In this document: in pieces, positions 57,495-64,000 of the stretch | Layout of the letters: every line of letters starts with the position of its first letter | Position numbering within the stretch: position 1 is the stretch's first letter | From: Calliphora vicina | Taxonomy: Eukaryota; Arthropoda; Insecta; Diptera; Calliphoridae | NCBI RefSeq assembly: GCF_958450345.1 | Contig: NC_088782.1 | Location: 95,677,358-95,741,357, forward strand | Reading direction: 5' to 3' | DNA: 64,000 bases | Notes under the pieces: model-generated | What the model was told of the DNA's origin: nothing | Seen by the model: only the letters and a program-made list of their open reading frames with translations | Database searches by the model: none | Translations under genes and position numbers: made by a program

Positions 57495-58390
57495 CAGTGT
57501 TTAAAAAACTAGACTGCAAGTAGCAGTAGCAACGAAAAAACACAAGTAGTCTAGTTAAAAAATTAATAAAAACTCGGAGTCACTATTTACTACTACTACT
57601 GCTACTTTCACATTTTGGTAGCAGTAGTTGTAGTAGTACTAATATTAAAAGTAGCAGAGTAATTTATTTTCTATTGCTACCTTAAAAAAGAAAAAGTTTT
57701 GATGTAGCAGTCTTTAGTTTTTTTACTAATTCTGCTACTTTTAAAATTTAGTAGTAATAGAAGTAGCAGTTGATTTAGTAGAAGAAGTAGCAGTTAAGTA
57801 GCAGATGAAGTAGCAGCTAAGTAACAGTTGAGGTAGCAATAAAATAAGTCAAAAATAAAAATCTTCAGCCAAAAAAGTATATTATGTGTTGTTGTTGTGA
57901 ATTTATATTTGTGTAAGTTGGTCGTGTTGTAAACAAAAGTTTTGTTATACACACAGAAAACACGATCTTTCTGTTAGCAACACGAACATCTGAGACGAAT
58001 AAAAACGAATAATTCTTTCAAACTCTCTCAAAACAAAAACAACACACAGTGTTTAATTCTGTCAATTTTGGTGTCATGACTGAAGATTTTCTTTTTTGAC
58101 TACTTTTATTGCTACCTTAACTGCTGCATCAACTGCTACTTTACTGCTACCTTAAAAATTAAAACTCGATATATAGCAGTAGCAATGATTTGTATTTTTA
58201 TGCTACTACTCCATTTACAATTCATGTTTTATTACTACTGCTCTGTTAAGAGTTTTATATTTTGAAGGTAGCTGTAGTTTTAAAAAAGCAAGAAAACGAA
58301 AAAAGACAAATGCTACTGCTACCGCTACATACACTTTTTTGAAGCAGTAGTTGTAGCAATTTGTTAGTTATCGTAGCTTTTTAATCACTG
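57495..58390. mobile_element. hAT element R, GTAGCA-rich, 8-bp duplication
   Basis: Ends cagtgtttaaaaaacta and, inverted, cagtgattaaaaagcta. The perfect 8-bp duplication atctaaac lies at 57487-57494 and 58391-58398. Much of the element is made of gtagcagtagcag-type and complementary tactgctac motifs in both orientations (57515-57840 and 58085-58380), so it can fold extensively. A different, AT-rich stretch with cacacagaaaacacgatc lies at 57950-58070. No coding capacity. Confidence 0.92.
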
Positions 58391-58398
58391 ATCTAAAC

Positions 58399-59630
58399 TA
58401 TTTGGGACGCATTTTGCTAAGAACAATAGGTAATAAGTTACATGGATGAGATAAATCACATGTTTGGCCAAAATGTCAAATTTTGACCCCTTACTCCTAG
58501 AGTTCTTGACCGATCTTGTTGAAAAATTGTGTCTGAATTACTGAATCCAATAGGTCTAACCTTTCATCCCGATCGGAAGACATCGATTTTAAAAGTTGGT
58601 TCACTTGACATGAAATACCCCATATATTTAATATCTTCTGGTAAAAAGGACCAATTCTGATTGCGACCCATCCTACTGACCTTGAAAATTATTTTATTTA
58701 CGACAAAGTTCCACATAAGTGCATAAATCACACCTATTTATGGTGTTCCTCTATAAAATCAGAAATAGAAATGGAATTTCGTAAGAAATATAGGTATATT
58801 TTAAGGAACACCCTCATGGTATAAAGACTTTATTGTATTCGAAATAGGAATTAAAGCTAACAAAAATATCAGTAACGTGTGATTCGGATAAACTGGGTGT
58901 TCTAATTATATTTCTTATCAATACGTCCTTATTATTCAAAAATATTCCAATCTTTACAACTAAGTATTTTCAAAATATTGTTTCTTAGAAATGTTTTAAC
59001 AAATCGAATTTAAGGGTCCTTTAAGAACAATGTAATTCTTCTGAAATAAAATATTCCTTTCAGCATACTTCGTCGGTTGTGTTTAAACCGTACCTTTTCG
59101 AGTTTCCCGGGTAACCGCTCTTTTTGGTTTAAGCTAAGGCTCTCTAACAAACAACCTTTGTGTATTTCACGTACTAACATATTCAAAATTCTTTTTTAGC
59201 CATACATTCTCATGTGTATATAGTGTGCACTTCTTACTTACTCATAGAAATGCCTACATAAACATTGATTCAGTACTACGAATACAATAGTGTTTGCAAG
59301 TACATAGGAGAAAAAACAGCACAAAACCTTTTCAGTTGATTAAAAATTCACAAATGTTTTAGAAAATCCGTTTTGGCAGTTTGTAATTTCAAATTATTTA
59401 TGATTGTACATGTGTACAAATTTGAAAATGTTTAAAATTCATGCAATTAAGTCTTGCATATCAATAAATTCTGGAAAGGAAACTTCGTCTACACTACAAA
59501 AGAAACTGATTGACAAAGAATTTTAAAATGTTTAAAGTTAAAGCTCAGGGATTTTGTTCATTCTCTTTGTTATGAAATATTTATTTTCATTTAAGACGTA
59601 TTAAAGACTTACTTTTGAAAAGGTAATACG
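58399..59630. other. Unassigned AT-rich sequence
   Basis: No recognised gene or element. Confidence 0.4.
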
Positions 59631-59852
59631 ACTAAATACAAATCGTTCACTTAGTGCAATGACGTCAAAACTGAAACATTATTACTATTTATGCTTTAAA
59701 TATGATTAATACAAATGAAATGGAGGGAACATGAAATGCATATTAAAAGAACTATGCAGTTATCTGACAATTGTTAGTTAAAGAATTATTAAAAATTTGT
59801 AAATCCTTGGTTGTGACGATCTTGCACTAAGTGAGCGACATACATATTTAGT
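59631..59852. repeat. Possible short TIR repeat (family S)
   Basis: actaaata followed by cgttcacttagtgcaa at the left, and ttgcactaagtgagcg followed by tatttagt at the right, form an imperfect inverted repeat of about 30 bp spaced by 160 bp. No target duplication seen. Confidence 0.45.
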
Positions 59853-59870
59853 CAGAAAATTTAGTTTTAA

Positions 59871-60112
59871 CAAGTACGAAAGTATGGTCGGCCAAGCCCG
59901 ACCGTATAATACCCTACACTAAGTAAATGTGCAAAAATATTTTTCTTTTAAAACATCAATAATTTGTAGTCGTGACTGATTTTCAGAAGTGGGTTTTATA
60001 TTGGAGCTATGATCAATTATGGACCGATCACCATGAAATTAGGTCGTGTGATTTGTGTCTATATGAATATATTTACTATGTTGAATTTTGTGAGTATACC
60101 AACATTTTTACC
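59871..60112 (-). mobile_element. INE-B 3' fragment adjoining a second copy
   Basis: Starts aacaagtacgaaagtatgg with the ggtcggccaagcccgacc hairpin and continues 240 bp to taccaacatttttacc. The next copy then begins inside at ccatataataccctacacta. Confidence 0.7.
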
Positions 60113-60833
60113 ATTTATACCATATAATACCCTACACTAAGTAAAGAGCAAAAACATTTTTCTTTTAAAATTTCAATAATTTATATTTTTGAGTGATTTT
60201 CGGAAGTGGGCCTTATATGGGGGCTATGACAAATTATGGACCGATCACCATGAAATTAGGTCGTGTGATTTATGTCTATATATTGAAGTTAACTATGTTG
60301 AATTTTGTGTGTATACCAACATTTTTAAGCGATTTATGCACGTTAAAGTGATTTTCGGAAACGGGTCTATATGGGAGCTATGACTAATTATGGACCGATC
60401 GAAACAAAATTTGGTGACATGAATTTCGTATACATAAAACATATTTGGAGCGAAATTTGTGTAGATACATATATAAATGAAACATTTATGACCAATAAAT
60501 TCCAATTTCGGGAGGACATTTGTATGAGGGCTAGGTGAAATAATAGCCCGATTTCAGTCAGTTTCAATAGGCTTCGTCCTTGGGCGTAAAAAATAATATG
60601 TACCAAATTTGATCGAAATATCTTCAAAATTGCGACCTGTACTATGCGCACAAGGTTTACATGGACAGCCAGTCAGCCAGACGGACGGTTGGACATCGTT
60701 TAATCGCCTCAGAAAGTAATTATCAGTCGATCGGTATACTTTAAGGTGCGTTTTAGACTAATATTTTTGGGCGTTACAAACCAAATGCACAAACGCATTA
60801 TACCTTCCCCACTATGGTGGTGTAGATTATAAA
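60113..60833 (-). mobile_element. INE-B element, inverted, nearly complete
   Basis: Contains the same blocks as 7971-8733 (ttatatgggggctatgacaa, agccagacggacgg, ccactatggtggtgtagatt) but lacks the terminal aaaacaagt and hairpin. It is joined in the same orientation to the partial copy at 59871, forming a partial tandem duplication. Confidence 0.75.
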
Positions 60834-61269
60834 AATGGTTCAGTTACACAAATTAACACAACAATCTAATAATCTTCATGTTATGATTTCCGTATACAAT
60901 AATCGAAGTAACTATATTAGTGTTATAAAAACCGACTTTTTAAAAAACCGGTTTGTCGGATATATTTTTATTCAGTCTACATTAGGCCATACCTCAAAAA
61001 AAAAATTCCTCGTACACCCCCTAATATAGTGTATTTCTGCAAGGCAGTTATGAACAAATTTTTATTTTGCCAAACGTAGGGGTCGCCTTTTTACATTTTT
61101 CGTTATAACTTTGCCATTTACAGACGGATCTTAAAGTTTACCATAGACCTCAAGTATCCCGTTCTAGTTTTTATTGTCGTTTCAGAAAACAAGGTGATAA
61201 TAGCAAAAATACAACCAGAGTCAAACTCATTTCTTAATACAAACAAATTGGGTGCTTAGTTTAAGCCTC
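60834..61269. other. Unassigned AT-rich sequence
   Basis: No gene or repeat recognised. Confidence 0.4.
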
Positions 61270-61470
61270 CCATATGGGCGACACGAAATAACACCCAATT
61301 AGGAAAATAAATAGATCCTAAATGAAAGATAAATTAATAATTGCACAATTTCAATGAAATAACCCCCAATTAAAATTTCAGCAAAGTTTCCAATATATGG
61401 GTTTTAATTCATAAAGAAATAATTTCCAAAAATATATAGAATTAATGAAATAAAGCCCAATTTAAAATTT
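61270..61470. repeat. Relic related to the fold-back element's arms
   Basis: Variants gaaataacacccaa, gaaataacccccaa, gaaataatttccaa and gaaataaagcccaa occur within 200 bp, the same theme as the arms of the 19953-20929 element. Termini, GC-rich units and duplication are not found. Confidence 0.4.
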
Positions 61471-62642
61471 GTTTACCATCACATATCAAAATTTGAGTGA
61501 ATTTTTTCCTATTCAACAACATGGTCCTGAATTTTTATATGGCTGTAATTGTGCAACGGCTCATATTTAAGTTAAATCTTTATAAAATGGAAGATATTTT
61601 ATTTTTTATCCTGTTTTGATGAGAAACGGATTTCTAGAAAAAAACTTTAAAATATAGGATTGATTAGCTGTCCAACACAACAGTTTTCATATCGGGAAAT
61701 GAGATCTAATCTGGAAAATATTTTCCACGTGCCTAAAATTCGGAAATAATATCATTAATAAGAAATAATCAAAAGGATTAAATTTTCGGAGATCTTTTTA
61801 AAAATATGTTTAAATGCAAATACAAATTAAAGCCCAAATTGTGTGCCCAGGCTCCCGGCATATTTAAAACATATGTTCGTATGTATGAATATATTTATGA
61901 CTGGACAACTTTGTGACTTTATTTGTCCATAATTTTGTTTATTGCTTGGTCATTGTTTTTTATTTCATACAGAATTTCGTGCCAATCAAAGGACTATATT
62001 GAATTAAAATATACAAAAAAAGAATAATAAGAAGGAAGGAACAGGAAAAAATTGGTATTTAGACATGATAAGATGATAAAATAATCTCCAATCAAGCATT
62101 ATAAATTGTAGTAGTTTTAATAATATTTTATAATAATAATAATAATAAAACAACAACAATAAAGACATCATAGTAGTAATCATCGGCAACAGTGTGTGTA
62201 TCATCATCATTAAAAGAGACAGAAGCAGAAGTAGCGGCACCAATAGTTGTAGTTAGTGGCAGAAGAATTGACAATAGTGGTTTTGTAACAGCAACAACAG
62301 AAGCATTGTTATCCACTAAATCCTCTTGTACAGTATTTGAGATGATGATGCAGTACCTCCACTTCAAACAGTGTACACTGTACTACAACACACTCTTACA
62401 CCGTACACACACTGAGTGAGCGAGTGACTGACTGACTGAATGATGAGTGAGTGGGTGCTGATAATACCGATTGTTAAGGAGACAAAACAAAAACCCAAAA
62501 AATACAAGAAAAACAACATGGAAACACATAAATACTTGTGTAGAAAAGTAGAATCATACTGAAAATAGTGTGAAAAACTGTATTGTGTCTGTTCATAAAT
62601 AAATTGCAAAAAAAGGAAGACAAAATAATAGAAAATAAATAA
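61471..62642. other. Unassigned with microsatellites
   Basis: An aataataataataataa and caacaacaat tract lies at 62128-62160, and a gtgagcgagtgactgactga tract near 62417. Open frames here (79, 75, 94 codons) are driven by the simple repeats. Confidence 0.45.
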
Positions 62643-62750
62643 AAACAAGTAGGAGTTTTAAATTCGGCTGTGCCGAATCTTATATACCCACCACCAATAT
62701 TAATTATTTTGATCTGATATTACCTATTTTCAATACCAAATTTTGTATGG
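62643..62750 (-). repeat. INE-A-like 3' end fragment (type D)
   Basis: aaacaagtaggagttttaaa followed by ttcggctgtgccgaa and tcttatatacccaccacca is the inverted INE-A-type 3' end with its hairpin. It stops at the R1 fragment near 62755. Confidence 0.75.
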
Positions 62751-64000
62751 ATACATCTTTACCCTGTTGGTCAGGATGGACAACAGAAGGATTAAAACAG
62801 TCGCGTATGCTGACGATGTTGCAGTATTTATATCTGGTAAATTTCTGGATACAATATCTAGTTGTATGGAATCATCATTAAGTACACTGAGTGAGTGGTG
62901 TATATCGAGTGCACTTAGTGTGAACCCCCAAAAAACGGAATTGGTTCTCTTCACTAGGAGGTATAAGATCGATGACTTTAGACCACCTAGACTGAATGGA
63001 ATCAGTCTTGATATCAGGGATAATGCGAAGTATCTTGGCATCATTCTAGATAAGAGATTGTCCTGGAATATGAATATTCAGAACAGGATTAACAAGGCCT
63101 ATGTGCAATATACTCCTGCAAAAAGGCTATTGGTACTAACTGGGGTATTATGCCGAAAGGTATCAATTGGATTTTCAAAGCAGTCGTTAAACCAATCTTG
63201 TTCTATGGAGTATTGGTGTGGTGGCAGGCCTTGGATAATGCTACTCACCGGAAGGCCGTTGAACGAGTTCTAAGGACTATTGCGATACTGATTACAGGCG
63301 CTATAAGGTCTACTTCCTCTAAGGCACTTTTCACTATTCTAAACTGGCTACCAGTGGATTTGATGGTGATACAAATGGCTCTCAACTCTGCTGTGAGACT
63401 AAATGCTGGTTGTTCGTGGTCTGGTAAGGACCTTGGACACTCTAGGATACTGAATTACTATGGGCACATACATGGTAATGTCGATTACTGCATCGCAAAA
63501 CCTTTTTTCGATAGGCATTTCCATATCATGATCCCGAATAGGGATTTATGGCAGCGCGGACTCTTTTCTGGTATTTCCCCTGCCAAATGCAAGTTGGCTG
63601 TTTAGCAGAAACTATATGAGACTGCACAAAATAGGTGGACTAATGAATCTTCCTGTCCTACAGCGAGGTCGACTTGGCCCCGTATATGATGCCTGCAGGA
63701 CGAATCTACTTATAGATTACCGTCGTGAGCAAATATGGCTAATTGTCTCCTTTATTACAGGACACTGTTTAATCGGGACACATGCTAGAAGAATGGGCCT
63801 ATGGTACAATGATTATTGTAGAAGCTGCCATAATGAAGAAGAGGAAGAGACGGTGTATCACCTTTTCTGCCAATGCCCGGCTCTGACAAACATGAGGGAA
63901 CGCATCCTCGGACTTCCATTCCTATCATGCTTGGACGAGCTATCAAGGATGAATCTCAGACGAATCTACTCCTTCATCCGGGAATCTGGTTGGTTTAATT
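62743..64000 (+). pseudogene. R1-clade non-LTR ORF2, C-terminal half, RNase H lost
   Basis: Starts inside the RT with KTVAYADDVAVFISGKFLDT (catalytic YADD), then NPQKTELVLFTRRYKIDDFR, YLGIILDKRLSWNMNI (stop of first open frame 63273). After a +/-1 shift near 63150 it continues AVVKPILFYGVLVWWQALDN, KALFTILNWLPVDLMV, ending at a stop 63603-63605. Shortly after, LYETAQNRWTN, GHCLIGTHARRMGL, CHNEEEEETVYHLFCQCPAL and IRESGWFN complete the family's C-terminus. RNase H, which should lie between these parts, is deleted (no TDGS motif). Truncated 5' where the INE-like fragment ends. The ORF is R1-like by its LTR-less C-terminal zinc motif; not functional. Confidence 0.85.

Overview
This window looks like AT-rich, gene-poor DNA from a higher dipteran (calyptrate fly-like, for example a blowfly). 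The reasons are the strong A/T bias, several families of INE-1-like short Helitron-related repeats with conserved terminal hairpins, R1-, Jockey- and CR1-type non-LTR retrotransposon remains, and many TA-, TTAA- and 8-bp-flanked DNA transposons. The species assignment is inference only. I found no convincing host exon, tRNA or rRNA. Every recognisable protein fragment belongs to a transposable element (TE): reverse transcriptase, AP-type endonuclease, Helitron helicase, hAT transposase or Tc1-like transposase. Nearly all are broken.

Layout. 0-9 kb: INE-1-like repeats, including B nested in A; a 970-bp TIR element carrying a TA-flanked MITE; minus-strand non-LTR debris at 4.95-6.0 kb; a TIR repeat interrupted by an inverted INE-B copy. 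10-13.7 kb: a fold-back-like repeat (F) split by a hAT element with a perfect 8-bp duplication, a Helitron 3' end that still holds a helicase C-terminus, and a palindromic TTA-flanked MITE. 15-19.7 kb: a Helitron-type tandem-repeat region split by a TTAA-flanked piggyBac-like element, which itself contains a TIR element and a poly(A)-tailed Jockey copy; a CR1/Jockey-type copy follows. 19.8-21.2 kb: an INE-B copy split by a 977-bp fold-back element with perfect 36-bp termini and a 9-bp target duplication. 23.6-26.9 kb: an end-to-end Helitron filled with an approximately 118-bp tandem array. 27.1-28.2 kb: a Transib-like element whose ends begin with the heptamer CACAGTK. 29.6-34.3 kb: more F repeats and a large inverted repeat around an INE-like copy.

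37-43.9 kb: an INE-like copy split by a TA-flanked MITE, a Tc1-like element with a partial transposase, R1-type debris, and an RTE-type endonuclease whose first 124 bp are duplicated in perfect inverted orientation around a MITE. 45.3-49.1 kb: minus-strand R1/CR1 debris with a compound palindrome joined by a short TTAGG run, then a 1.07-kb palindromic repeat (K). 52.9-58.4 kb: a dense nest in which a Helitron helicase and an R1 fragment are each split by a hAT with a perfect 8-bp duplication; two more DNA elements flank them. 59.9-62.8 kb: INE-B copies, a relic of the fold-back family and microsatellites. 62.75-64.0 kb: an R1-clade ORF2 C-terminal half, lacking RNase H, that runs off the window.

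The value of the window is its insertion stratigraphy: at least ten element-in-element junctions can be read directly, giving relative ages and empty-site sequences. Most family names rest on termini, target duplications and short motifs. No homology search was possible.
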